Assembly: GCA_024276425.1 (NCBI GenBank)
Contig: JAJRXF010000180.1
Coordinates: 1 to 64,000 of the forward strand
Source of the DNA: Actinomycetes bacterium
GTDB taxonomy: Bacteria; Actinomycetota; Acidimicrobiia; Acidimicrobiales; SZUA-35
DNA length: 64,000 bases
Direction of reading: 5' to 3'
The position numbers were made by a program, and so were the translations under genes. Under the pieces are notes generated by a model. The model did no database searches and had not been told where the DNA came from. It saw only the letters and a list, made by a program, of their open reading frames with translations. Below are positions 1 to 9,223 of the stretch, piece by piece. Numbering within the stretch: position 1 is the first letter of the stretch; each line of letters begins with the position of its first letter.

Positions 1-132
1 CCGCTGTTGTGGTGGTTGTGGCCTCGGTAGTGGTGGTTGTGGCCTCGGTAGTGGTGGTTGTGGCCTCGGTAGTGGTGGTTGTGGCCTCGGTAGTGGTGGT
101 TGTGGCCTCGGTAGTGGTGGTTGTGGCCTCCT
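1..132. repeat. 21-bp tandem repeat (gcctcggtagtggtggttgtg), about 5 near-perfect units plus partial flanking units, encoding TEATTTT on the minus strand
   Basis: 'gcctcgg' recurs at 21, 42, 63, 84, 105 with a variant at 126; period exactly 21 bp and in frame with the minus-strand CDS. Confidence 0.95.
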
Positions 133-2878
133 CTGTGAACGTCACGTTGGCGCTCTTAGTCACGGTGAGACCCGTCGCCACGTCCTGAGCGGTCAGGGCC
201 ACCGTAACGGTCCCGGCAACGTCGTACTGGATGTCAACTCGGAAAGGGTTCATGAGCCATGAGCTGGCCTGAGTGGGATCGGGCCAACTGATATCCCAGC
301 TCGGGTTCAAGAAGTCAGCCGGGTCGCCAACCAGTTCACAACCTGTCAGAGTTCCTGCTGCGATGGTGGCTGCACGACAAGACACTCCGAAGGGCGAGGC
401 AGCGGGAGCCGGATCCGACACCGTAACGTTGCGGGTTGCCGTGTCGTTTCCGCCTGGACCAGTGACTGAGACCGTCACCGTGTAGGTTCCGGGGGTGGTG
501 AAGGTATGGCTAATGGTGGCTCCCGAACCGGAAGGTCCTCCACTGATTTGCCAGGCGTAGGAATCGATTGAGCCACCACTATTGTTTACCGACCAGGAGC
601 CATTCTGACCTGTTTCACGGCTCGCCGGGCCGTTTACGGAAATAACGGGCGCAGGGTCAACCGGGGGAGGATCGGTGACAGTTACGAACAGTGATCCCTC
701 TCCCTCGACCGAGCCATCACTAGTAGAGACAGTGATTTCATAGGTGCCCGGCCCAGACCAGGAGGCTTCAAGACTGGTTCCGTTCGGAGTAACTGAGTCG
801 GCTCCCTGCACATTCCAATGGGGGTTTGGTGTTCCGTTCGGATTGGACGTTGTGACCGAGTAGCCGACCGTTTGGCCTACCTGCACGTTGGCGTCTCCGA
901 CGATTGTCAGCAGATAGGGCGGAGCCTTGTCGACAACCTCGATGGTGAGATTCGTTGTGTTGGTTCTGCCATCATCGGTCATGACCGTGAGGACAACACT
1001 CTTGGGGCCGGTGGTATCGAAGGTAACCGAAGGGTTCTGAGCCGTGGAGGATCCGGGTGTCCCTCCCTCAAAGGTCCACTCCCAGGAGGTTGGATCGCCC
1101 TGACTGGCATCGAAGAGCTTTGCCGCCTCACCGACGGTTACCTTGCTCGGAGCAGTCACCGCCGCCACTAACTCGACTTGAATATCGGAGGGAATGACCC
1201 TGACGGCGATGGTTTCAGAATCACAGATGTTGTCTGGGTCACAAGCTTCGAGCGTCACTCGATAGTCACCCGCGCTCGGGAACGTGTAATCAAAGCGGCC
1301 AAAGGAGATGATCGGCGCCAGAAATCCCGTGTCGGGCGAAACCGCTAGATCAAAGAACCGAGGATTCCCAGCCAGGGTGACAGATTGAAAGGTAATGGAC
1401 TCACCCACCTTGATCTGGCTTGCGGTTGAGGCTAGTTGAATGTCGATAATGGGCGGGGTGGTTGTCGACTCTGGGGCCGAGGAGAACGGTGTTGTTTCCG
1501 CTGGCCGTCCGGTGATTGGGGGGGCTGGTGGCGCCACACCCTCAACCGTGGTGGTCGTCTCCTCCAGCGTCGGGCCAAGCGGATCGACCTCGGGCTGGGT
1601 CAACTCGGGCCCACTGTCATTGAGCCCCTGTCCATCGTCAGGGACAAGCTGATCTTGGCTCGGCCCAGGGGCAGCGCTGTCACTTCGATCGCCCCCTCCG
1701 CTGAGTGCAATTGCCTGACCATCAACGCCGGGATCATCAATCGGAGCAGCGACAAAGCCCGAATCTGACCCTTGATCGTATTTGGCCACCGGGATAACGT
1801 CGCCATTTCTACGAACGAGTCCAGCCACTGTGGAGTTTGGATCATTGAACCAAACCGTCCCAGTTTCGGTCACGAGATCGAAGGATGCTCCAAGGGTTAT
1901 GCCATCAACGGACTGCCGAGCAACGATGCTCTTGGTTTCGAGATCGACGATAACGACCTCACCACGACTGAAGTCTGGGATGACTCCCCAACCTTGGGTA
2001 ACCGCTGGGGTTCCATAGCTTCCTGCCTCCATGGAGAAGAAGGCCTCAGAACTCGGGCAACCAGACTCGGCTGGGGACCACATCATGACTCCACCATCGT
2101 CGGAGACAACAAGCAGTTGACCGTCGCCACCACCGACTCCAAGCTTGGCACCATCGGGAAATTCCAGCCGAGGACAGACCACTCCAGACCCCTCCAGCCA
2201 GACTCGCTGATCATCAAGGTCGACACCTGCCTGTACTCCACCGAGATCTCGCAAGGCGACTGGGCCCGTCATCTCCGAAATGGTGATGCTGGCACCATCG
2301 GCGGAGAAGCGACGCATGGGTGCGTTAGGTTCCAGCGAAGAATAGAGCAGCGCACCATCCTCGGTAACGGCACCTTCAGATAGGCGGCCAGACACGGGGG
2401 CTGAAGGTCGACGCTCAAGGGTTTCAAGATCAATCGGAGCAACCGACCCTGGCTGAACCAACCAGCCAGAATCCTGGCTGGCCAGGATGTTCAGAGAAGC
2501 TCCAGGCTCACCAAACTTCACTCGCCCGGTGGCAATGGACCAGTCGGCCCCATCCAACCTGCTGACGGTACCGTCGGACTCGTTGACCAGAATCGCATCC
2601 GAACCCCACTGTACGACTTCGAAGCGGTCACCCTGATCGGCCACCCCCAGAGAAGTGGCGATGGATCCGCTGCCCCCATCAAGCAGTGACACTCCACCGA
2701 TGGCGAGCGAGGGAAGCCAAACCGAGCCATCGGCCAAACGAAGCTCAACCTCAGCCCGAGGATCGGAGCGAACGACGAAAACGCCAGCCAGCAGAATCAG
2801 AGCGGCCGCGACCGCACCAAAGACCACGCCGTCAACTCGGGGACCAACCTGCTGTTGAAGTTTCTGTAACCGACTCAC
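1..2878 (-). CDS. Large membrane-anchored surface protein (partial, runs off left edge): N-terminal TM anchor, repeat-rich/propeller-like region, PKD-like domains, Thr-rich repeat tail
   Basis: Manual reverse-strand translation from GTG at 2878 (GGAGG upstream) stays open to position 1: MSRLQKLQQQVGPRVDGVVFGAVAAALILLAGVFVVRSD...; PKD-like stretches (DPTSWEWTFEGGTPGSSTAQNPSVTFDTTGPKSVVLTVMTDDG; GSWSVNNSGGSIDSYAWQISGG...YTVTVSV); ends in (TEATTTT)n. Absent from ORF track because no stop lies in the window. Confidence 0.85.
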   Translation of the reverse strand, partial: MSRLQKLQQQVGPRVDGVVFGAVAAALILLAGVFVVRSDPRAEVELRLADGSVWLPSLAIGGVSLLDGGSGSIATSLGVADQGDRFEVVQWGSDAILVNESDGTVSRLDGADWSIATGRVKFGEPGASLNILASQDSGWLVQPGSVAPIDLETLERRPSAPVSGRLSEGAVTEDGALLYSSLEPNAPMRRFSADGASITISEMTGPVALRDLGGVQAGVDLDDQRVWLEGSGVVCPRLEFPDGAKLGVGGGDGQLLVVSDDGGVMMWSPAESGCPSSEAFFSMEAGSYGTPAVTQGWGVIPDFSRGEVVIVDLETKSIVARQSVDGITLGASFDLVTETGTVWFNDPNSTVAGLVRRNGDVIPVAKYDQGSDSGFVAAPIDDPGVDGQAIALSGGGDRSDSAAPGPSQDQLVPDDGQGLNDSGPELTQPEVDPLGPTLEETTTTVEGVAPPAPPITGRPAETTPFSSAPESTTTPPIIDIQLASTASQIKVGESITFQSVTLAGNPRFFDLAVSPDTGFLAPIISFGRFDYTFPSAGDYRVTLEACDPDNICDSETIAVRVIPSDIQVELVAAVTAPSKVTVGEAAKLFDASQGDPTSWEWTFEGGTPGSSTAQNPSVTFDTTGPKSVVLTVMTDDGRTNTTNLTIEVVDKAPPYLLTIVGDANVQVGQTVGYSVTTSNPNGTPNPHWNVQGADSVTPNGTSLEASWSGPGTYEITVSTSDGSVEGEGSLFVTVTDPPPVDPAPVISVNGPASRETGQNGSWSVNNSGGSIDSYAWQISGGPSGSGATISHTFTTPGTYTVTVSVTGPGGNDTATRNVTVSDPAPAASPFGVSCRAATIAAGTLTGCELVGDPADFLNPSWDISWPDPTQASSWLMNPFRVDIQYDVAGTVTVALTAQDVATGLTVTKSANVTFTEEATTTTTEATTTTTEATTTTTEATTTTTEATTTTTEATTTTTA

Positions 2879-3163
2879 GACCTCGTACCTCCACTCCTGG
2901 CCTGCCAAGGCCAACGAGGAAACCGCATTCTGTCCGGACGGGGATCCGCATCTCCCCAACCCAGTTCTCCAGTCTGCCAGGTTCCGCCCCTGACTTCCTG
3001 TTCGTTGACTAATGCTGGGGAGATACCGATCATTCAGGTTCCCGTCGGCCATTGCGGGCTCCGCAATAGTTCTTCCCACTCATATTGCCCACAGAAGCGC
3101 CGACTGGCATCGGGGATTCCCCCAAACAATCCCCCAGTAAAGCGATGAATCGGCGACTAACTG

Positions 3164-4015
3164 TCAGCGCCACTCCTGGGTCCGGAGCCGCCGAATTCGT
3201 TCGGCCGGATCAGGGTGAGTGGCAAAGAGCTTCGACATGGCGACCCGTCGGTTAGCCAAAGGATTGATGATGTAATGGCTGGCTTGGGGTGGGGGGATAT
3301 TCGACGAGATCTGCAAGCTGTAGCCGTGAAGTTTCTCCAAAGCTCGGGCCAATGATTCTCCCTCGCCAAGCATCCGCGCTGCATCTCGATCGGCCTCGAA
3401 CTCTCGACTCCGACTGATGGCCATTTGGATCAGACCAGCAGCCATCGGGGCCAGCATGGCAAAAGCCAACAAGATGATGGGGTTCCCATCGTTGTTGGCT
3501 CGCCGCCGACCACCGAACAGCCCGCTGTACATAGCCATATTGGCGGCGTAACTGATAGCAGTGGCGATGGCTGCCGCCACCGAGCCAGTAAGAATATCCC
3601 GGCTTTTGACGTGGGATAGTTCGTGGGCAAGTACCCCGCGGACCTCCCCCCATTCGAGTGTCTGAAGCAGACCCTGGGTCACACACACGGCGGCGTTAGA
3701 CGGGTTCCGACCGGTGGCAAAAGCATTTGGCTGCTGTTCCGGCGAGATATAGAGTCTGGGCATTGGCATGTTGGCCAGAGCAGTCAACTCCACCATTATG
3801 GAGTGATACTCCGGGTATTGGATGGGTGAGATCTCGATCGCCTTAGCTGATCGAATAGCGAGGGTGTCACTACGCCAATAGGACCAACCAACGGTGCCTA
3901 GAGCAAGGATGGCACCAATGGTCAGCCCGCCTCGGCCACCAAGGGCGGCTCCGGCCATCATGAACAGACTTGCCAGTCCTCCAAGGAGTACGGCAGTCTT
4001 CAACCCGTTTTTCAT
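3164..4015 (-). CDS. htpX: HtpX-like M48 family membrane zinc metalloprotease
   Basis: N-terminal TM segments, HELSH zinc motif (GVLAHELSHVKSRD), downstream REFEADRDAARM. Confidence 0.9.
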   Translation of the reverse strand: MKNGLKTAVLLGGLASLFMMAGAALGGRGGLTIGAILALGTVGWSYWRSDTLAIRSAKAIEISPIQYPEYHSIMVELTALANMPMPRLYISPEQQPNAFATGRNPSNAAVCVTQGLLQTLEWGEVRGVLAHELSHVKSRDILTGSVAAAIATAISYAANMAMYSGLFGGRRRANNDGNPIILLAFAMLAPMAAGLIQMAISRSREFEADRDAARMLGEGESLARALEKLHGYSLQISSNIPPPQASHYIINPLANRRVAMSKLFATHPDPAERIRRLRTQEWR

Positions 4016-4023
4016 CTTGCCCC

Positions 4024-5979
4024 TTAGTCGTCCTCGCCAGCCGATGCGCGGTCTGCAATCTCCTGGACAACTGCTGGGTCGGCCAGAGTTGTCGTGTCAC
4101 CGAGCGATCGGCCATCGGCCACATCACGTAGTAGCCTCCGCATGATCTTTCCTGAGCGAGTTTTGGGAAGGTCCGGCACGATGACAACCGTCTTTGGACG
4201 AGCGATTTTTCCGAGTTTATCGCCAACATGAGCGCGAATCTCATCGCCAAGCTCTTGAGATGCTTCGTGGGTACCGCGGAGAATTACATAGCCAATAATG
4301 GCCTGCCCAGTCAGATCATCGTTGCCACCAACGACCGCTGCTTCGGCCACCGCTGGGTGACCGACTAGCGCCGATTCTACTTCGGTCGTCGAAATCCGGT
4401 GACCCGATACGTTCATAACATCATCGACTCGTCCGAGTAGCCAGAGATAACCGTCGGCGTCAAGCTTGGCCCCATCACCAGCAAAGTAACGACCCTCATA
4501 GGTTGACCAGTATGTCTCCCGATAGCGTTCTTCGTCGCCCCAGATTCCTCGCAACATCGAAGGCCACGGACGAGAAATCGTGAGATAGCCCCCGCCTTCG
4601 GTCACCACATTGCCGCCGTCATCCACCAAATCAACAAACACCCCAGGGATAGCGCCACAGGCCGATCCCGGTTTGGTCTCGGTGACGCCTGGCATCGGCG
4701 CAATCATGTGTCCCCCGGTTTCGGTCTGCCACCAGGTGTCAACAATGGGGCGCTCACCACCTCCAATGTTGTCGTGATACCACATCCACGCCTCCGGATT
4801 GATTGGCTCACCCACCGTTCCTAATACTCGCAACGACGTCAGATCGTGACGAGCTGGCTCTTCAGTCCCCCACTTCATGAACATTCGAATAGCAGTCGGA
4901 GCGGTATAAAGCTGGGTAACCCCGTAACGCTCGATGATCTCCCAGAACCGGTCCTTGTTTGGGGTGTCCGGCGTTCCCTCATACATGACCGAGGTACATC
5001 CGTTGGTGAGTGGGCCATACACGATGTAGCTATGTCCGGTTACCCAGCCAATGTCAGCAGCGCACCAATAGACATCAGTCTCAGGTTTGAGGTCGAAAAT
5101 GTACTTGTGGGAGAAGGCCACCTGCGTCAGGTACCCGCCGGTCGTGTGCATGATTCCTTTGGGCTTGGCCGTGGTCCCCGAGGTATAGAGCAGGTACAGC
5201 AACTGCTCGGAGTCCATTGGCTCCGCCGGACAGTCCGGCGACGCGTCCGCCATCAGGTCGTGCCACCAAAGGTCACGGCCCTCGACCATCTCCGGATTGG
5301 TGTCACAGCGGTTGGCGACGATTACCTTCTCGACCGATGGGGCCCCAATGTCCAAAGCAGCATCAACGGTAGGCTTCAGCAAGGCAGCCGATCCCTTACG
5401 GAACCCAGCATCGGCGGTAATGATGAGCTTGGTTTCGGCATCGTTGCAACGGTCCACGATGGCGTCGGCGGAGAAACCACCAAAGATCACCGAGTGGGCC
5501 ACACCGATACGAGTACAGGCCAACATGGCTATCGGCAGCTCAAGGATCATGGGCATGTAGATGGCAACCCTGTCACCCTTTTGAAGCCCAAGACTTTTGA
5601 GGACATTGGCAAACTTCTTGACCTCAGTAAGAAGCTCGCTATAGGTCAGGGTGACCTTGTCCCCGGGCTCGCCCTCCCAGTGATAGGCAACTTTGTCTCC
5701 CCTGCCCGCCTCGACGTGGCGGTCAAGACAGTTGTAGGAGACGTTGAGCTTGCCGCCGACAAACCAGTGGGCAAAGGGGAGCTTCCAGTTCAGCGTGGTT
5801 TCAAAGTCAGCATCCCAACTCAACAACTCTCGTGCCTGCCGGGCCCAGAACGCCTCATAGTCGGCCTCTGCCTCGTCGTACAAGGACCGATCACTGGTGT
5901 TGGCCTGAGCGGCGAAAGCAGCCGACGGAACAAACTTCCGCTGCTCATTCTCATAAACCTCGATCGCTGGCTCTGACAT
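4024..5979 (-). CDS. acs: Acetyl-CoA synthetase (AMP-forming)
   Basis: 651 aa; YTSGTTAKPKGIMHTTGGYL, DVYWCAADIGWVTGHSYIVYGPL, C-terminal KTRSGKIMRRLLR. Confidence 0.95.
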   Translation of the reverse strand: MSEPAIEVYENEQRKFVPSAAFAAQANTSDRSLYDEAEADYEAFWARQARELLSWDADFETTLNWKLPFAHWFVGGKLNVSYNCLDRHVEAGRGDKVAYHWEGEPGDKVTLTYSELLTEVKKFANVLKSLGLQKGDRVAIYMPMILELPIAMLACTRIGVAHSVIFGGFSADAIVDRCNDAETKLIITADAGFRKGSAALLKPTVDAALDIGAPSVEKVIVANRCDTNPEMVEGRDLWWHDLMADASPDCPAEPMDSEQLLYLLYTSGTTAKPKGIMHTTGGYLTQVAFSHKYIFDLKPETDVYWCAADIGWVTGHSYIVYGPLTNGCTSVMYEGTPDTPNKDRFWEIIERYGVTQLYTAPTAIRMFMKWGTEEPARHDLTSLRVLGTVGEPINPEAWMWYHDNIGGGERPIVDTWWQTETGGHMIAPMPGVTETKPGSACGAIPGVFVDLVDDGGNVVTEGGGYLTISRPWPSMLRGIWGDEERYRETYWSTYEGRYFAGDGAKLDADGYLWLLGRVDDVMNVSGHRISTTEVESALVGHPAVAEAAVVGGNDDLTGQAIIGYVILRGTHEASQELGDEIRAHVGDKLGKIARPKTVVIVPDLPKTRSGKIMRRLLRDVADGRSLGDTTTLADPAVVQEIADRASAGEDD

Positions 5980-6032
5980 TCTCTCGCTCCTCGGAGATCA
6001 AATGGGTAGTGGGCTGATCGTAACCCGCTCGT

Positions 6033-6665
6033 TCAGTCCAGACCGTATGTGGCTCGCAAACCTGCCACCAGAGCATCGAGGCCGCGCTTGAAGATCTCGT
6101 CTGGAGTGACTTCCTGGCTTATATTAATGAAGAGGGCGAAGTCTTCATCATCCAGTTCACTGGTGTCAACTACGAGCCCATCTCGGATCTGGCGCATCGA
6201 ACCGAACTCGGTAGCGGCATGGCCAAGAACATAAGAAACACAGAAATGAAACGCCTGCCCAGATTGCAGAACGTCGAGTCCCGCTGCCTTGAAACGCTCG
6301 AGTGCCCACCGGAGAACGCGGAAGGCTGACATCGAGCGGCCGGGTCGATTAACGAAGAGTTCCAGGGAGCCCGGATGTTCCAACATCACCTGGTGAAACG
6401 AACGAAGGGCGCTTCGGATTGCCTGCTCCCAGTCTGAATCCGGCAGTTCTTGTGGCAGTTCTATCTTGTCATAGAGTTGATCGAGGACAGCATCGAGAAG
6501 GTCATCCTTGTTGGACACATAGTGGTAGAGCGACATGGCTTCGACCCCGAGTTCGGCGCCGAGTTTGCGCATCGAGAGGCCGGGAAGGCCAACGTCACCG
6601 ATCATGGCCAGAGCCCGCTCGGCGATACGTTGACGCGACAGAGGGGTTCGATCGACGATGGCCAT
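6033..6665 (-). CDS. TetR-family transcriptional regulator
   Basis: N-terminal HTH: RQRIAERALAMIGDVGLPGLSMRKLGAELGVEAMSLYHYVSNKDDLLDAVLD. Confidence 0.88.
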   Translation of the reverse strand: MAIVDRTPLSRQRIAERALAMIGDVGLPGLSMRKLGAELGVEAMSLYHYVSNKDDLLDAVLDQLYDKIELPQELPDSDWEQAIRSALRSFHQVMLEHPGSLELFVNRPGRSMSAFRVLRWALERFKAAGLDVLQSGQAFHFCVSYVLGHAATEFGSMRQIRDGLVVDTSELDDEDFALFINISQEVTPDEIFKRGLDALVAGLRATYGLD

Positions 6666-6749
6666 TGGCTCAGATTACCAAGTCAAGTCGTCGGAGACCT
6701 CAGGGCGAGTCGAACCGGCGTCACACCAGTACTTGGCTAGCAGCATCAC

Positions 6750-7679
6750 TCACGAAGAGTAAGTCAGGACGAGCCAGCTCCCAAGACCGCTCGGATCGGT
6801 GAGGGCAGCAGACTCCCCAACACGACTGCGCATTCGGAACGCCTTCAGCGTCGGGGCATCGGCATGTTCTTGCCAGTATGCCCGACCCTCCTCAACCAGT
6901 TGCCCAATTCCCCAGTGGCCAAGCCAGTCTGCCTGGTTGGTGACGGTGTCTGGCTTCGGCAACTGATCGACCGCTACGTCGGTGGTGATGTCCCATTGCC
7001 CCGGTTCGAAAAGCGGGTCATGTCCTCGTCGATGTTGCTGATAAGTCCGAAGCCAGCCGCCACGATTGGCGAGCTCTGCGGTCGTCTTCAGCCCATAGTC
7101 AAACACAATAAGCTTGGAGGCCCCCCGCTCAAGTACGTTCGTGACCCATTGCCTAGCAGCGGACAACATGGGAGCCCGCTGGCCCACGGCAAGCTCAAAC
7201 CCGGGCTGGAACCCTTTGGGGCAATCAACGAGTCGTTCTCTTCTACCCTCAGCATTGCCCTCTATATAAACCTCCCGCCAGCCTCTGGCTTGCCGTTCGA
7301 CGACCCGAAACACCAGGTTGTCCAGAAGCTCGTTGGCAATCACGACCGAGCCACGGAGATCCCCCGGGAGTGGCGTGCGAGCGGCCCGATCAACTCCGAG
7401 AAGCTCCCAGGCCCGGGCGCAAGGAGGGTCGGCCTTGGTCAGGCTCTTGAGCAGCGTCCCAGGACCCGTACCGGCGTCGATGACCCGAAAGTTGGGTGGT
7501 CGTCCGTTGTCAGCCCACCAAGAGTTCACCGCACGGGCGAGCACCGCTCCAAAGAGTGGCCCAACCTCGGAGCTGGTTAGGAAGTCGCCGCTTCTCCCGC
7601 CAGCCACCCCTCGACCTGAACCGTAGAATCCGTTTGGTCCATACAGACTTTGCTCCATGAACGCATCGAAGCGCTGCAC
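6750..7679 (-). CDS. NDUFAF7/MidA-family (DUF185) SAM-dependent methyltransferase, putative complex I assembly factor
   Basis: LYGPNGFYGSGRGVAGGRSGDFLTSSEVGPLFGAVLA, VIDAGTGPGTLL, VVIANELLDNLVFRVVE...GWREVYIE, LIVFDYG, DITTDVAVDQL; directly downstream of nuoN1. Confidence 0.82.
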   Translation of the reverse strand: MQRFDAFMEQSLYGPNGFYGSGRGVAGGRSGDFLTSSEVGPLFGAVLARAVNSWWADNGRPPNFRVIDAGTGPGTLLKSLTKADPPCARAWELLGVDRAARTPLPGDLRGSVVIANELLDNLVFRVVERQARGWREVYIEGNAEGRRERLVDCPKGFQPGFELAVGQRAPMLSAARQWVTNVLERGASKLIVFDYGLKTTAELANRGGWLRTYQQHRRGHDPLFEPGQWDITTDVAVDQLPKPDTVTNQADWLGHWGIGQLVEEGRAYWQEHADAPTLKAFRMRSRVGESAALTDPSGLGSWLVLTYSS

Positions 7680-7696
7680 GGCCTGAGCCTCCCAAA

Positions 7697-9217
7697 CTAG
7701 GGTAAGGCCAGTTGGAGACTGCCGGAAATATCGCTAACGAGGCCGGGCAGAATGCCACTGACAATGGTTACCAACAAGGTCAGAGCGAGTGCCACCTGCA
7801 ACGCGGGTGGAGTCACGATCCGGGACGTATCACCATCGGGCGTTGGCAGGAACCACATCTGACGGGTGATATTGAGGTAGTAGACGGCGGCAATGACCGA
7901 GTTTACTGCCAAGACGATGGCCAGCATGATACCCAGGTAGCGGTTGCCGTCCGTGAGGACTCGGAATAGTTCGAACTTTGCCCACCATCCACCCGCTGGA
8001 GGGATACCAGCCAAAGAGAACAAGAACATCGTCATGGCTAGAGTCAGCCCTGGGGCATACCCAAACATGCCGCCGTAGCTGGAGATCTCGGCAGAACCCG
8101 TCTTGCGGGCAGCAATAATCACCACGGCAAAAGCCCCAAGGTTCATGGCGGCGTAGATCACTAGATAGGTGACCATGGCCGATGGCACCCGGTCGACGTT
8201 CGTTCCATAGACCGCCAATGGAGCCATGATGTAGCCAGCCTGGGCTACACCGGAATATGCCAGCATGCGCACCAGGTTCGTCTGCCGCAAGGCAATAAGG
8301 TTGCCCACCGTCATGGTCACCCCAGCAAGGACGGCCATCAAGGGCTCAACAACGTCAGACTGGCCGGGGAAGGCCACGATGACCACATTCATGAGAGCGA
8401 CAAAACCGGCCGCCTTGGATGCGACAGCAAGAAAGGCGGTGAGGGGAGTCGGTGCGCCCTCGTAGGTGTCCGGTGCCCAAGTGTGAAAAGGCACGGCCGA
8501 GACCTTGAAGCCGAAACCGATGACGCTGAACACGATGGCCAAGGTGATCAATGGCTTCGATTCGCCAATGGACAAGGCAGCAGCAATGTCAACCAGCTTG
8601 GTTGATCCGGCCAGTCCGTAAAGTAGTGACATGCCATAGAGCAAGATGGCCGAGGCAAAGACGCCCATCAGCATGTACTTGAGTCCCGCCTCATTGGACC
8701 TAAGGTCCCGCTTGCGCCAGGCCGCCATAAGATAGGCGGGAATCGAGATCAGTTCGAGCGCTACGAAAATTGAGATGAGATCCCGGGATGAACTCATCAC
8801 CAGCATGCCGAGAATCGATGCAGCAATAAGCTGATAAAACTCGCTGTCGTAATAGTCACCTTCGCTCATGTAGTTCGTCGATAGCAACGCGATCACGTAA
8901 CCCGTGAGAAGAAACAGGCCCTTCAGAACCAGCGAATAGCGATCCACAACATAGGCCCCGTCAAATAGGGACCGGGGCAACTCATCTTCCTGACTCCAAA
9001 GGGTTAGGACAGGAATGAGGGCAGCCAGGAAGGCAAAGCTGGTCAGGGTTGGCATTAGCTTGCGTACCCGCTCCAGCCCGACAAGATCGATGATCGTGAT
9101 CAAAGCACCAGCCGCCAACAGCACCAACTCGGGCGCTACCGCATGCCAATCAATCGCAGGCCGATTGAATGGCTCCAGTGTCACTTGAGCCAGAAGGCTG
9201 GCGGCGTAGGCAAACAT
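7697..9217 (-). CDS. nuoN: NADH-quinone oxidoreductase subunit N (cluster 1)
   Basis: 506 aa polytopic; EAGLKYMLMGVFASAILLYGMSLLYG, KVSAVPFHTWAPDTYEGAPTPLTAFLAVASKAAGF. Confidence 0.93.
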   Translation of the reverse strand: MFAYAASLLAQVTLEPFNRPAIDWHAVAPELVLLAAGALITIIDLVGLERVRKLMPTLTSFAFLAALIPVLTLWSQEDELPRSLFDGAYVVDRYSLVLKGLFLLTGYVIALLSTNYMSEGDYYDSEFYQLIAASILGMLVMSSSRDLISIFVALELISIPAYLMAAWRKRDLRSNEAGLKYMLMGVFASAILLYGMSLLYGLAGSTKLVDIAAALSIGESKPLITLAIVFSVIGFGFKVSAVPFHTWAPDTYEGAPTPLTAFLAVASKAAGFVALMNVVIVAFPGQSDVVEPLMAVLAGVTMTVGNLIALRQTNLVRMLAYSGVAQAGYIMAPLAVYGTNVDRVPSAMVTYLVIYAAMNLGAFAVVIIAARKTGSAEISSYGGMFGYAPGLTLAMTMFLFSLAGIPPAGGWWAKFELFRVLTDGNRYLGIMLAIVLAVNSVIAAVYYLNITRQMWFLPTPDGDTSRIVTPPALQVALALTLLVTIVSGILPGLVSDISGSLQLALP

Positions 9218-9223
9218 TGGCGC

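Noticed and set aside
1-132. Regular repeat array resembling CRISPR
   Set aside because: Units are 21 bp, contiguous without unique spacers and in frame with a coding sequence; a protein-coding minisatellite.
818-2383. Plus-strand ORFs (818-1171, 1436-1768, 1772-2383)
   Set aside because: Antisense shadows of the minus-strand PKD protein; no recognisable domains.
4846-5976. 376-aa plus-strand ORF
   Set aside because: Entirely antisense to acs, with composition typical of a high-GC shadow ORF.
6864-7580. 238-aa plus-strand ORF
   Set aside because: Antisense to the DUF185 methyltransferase, no domain signal.
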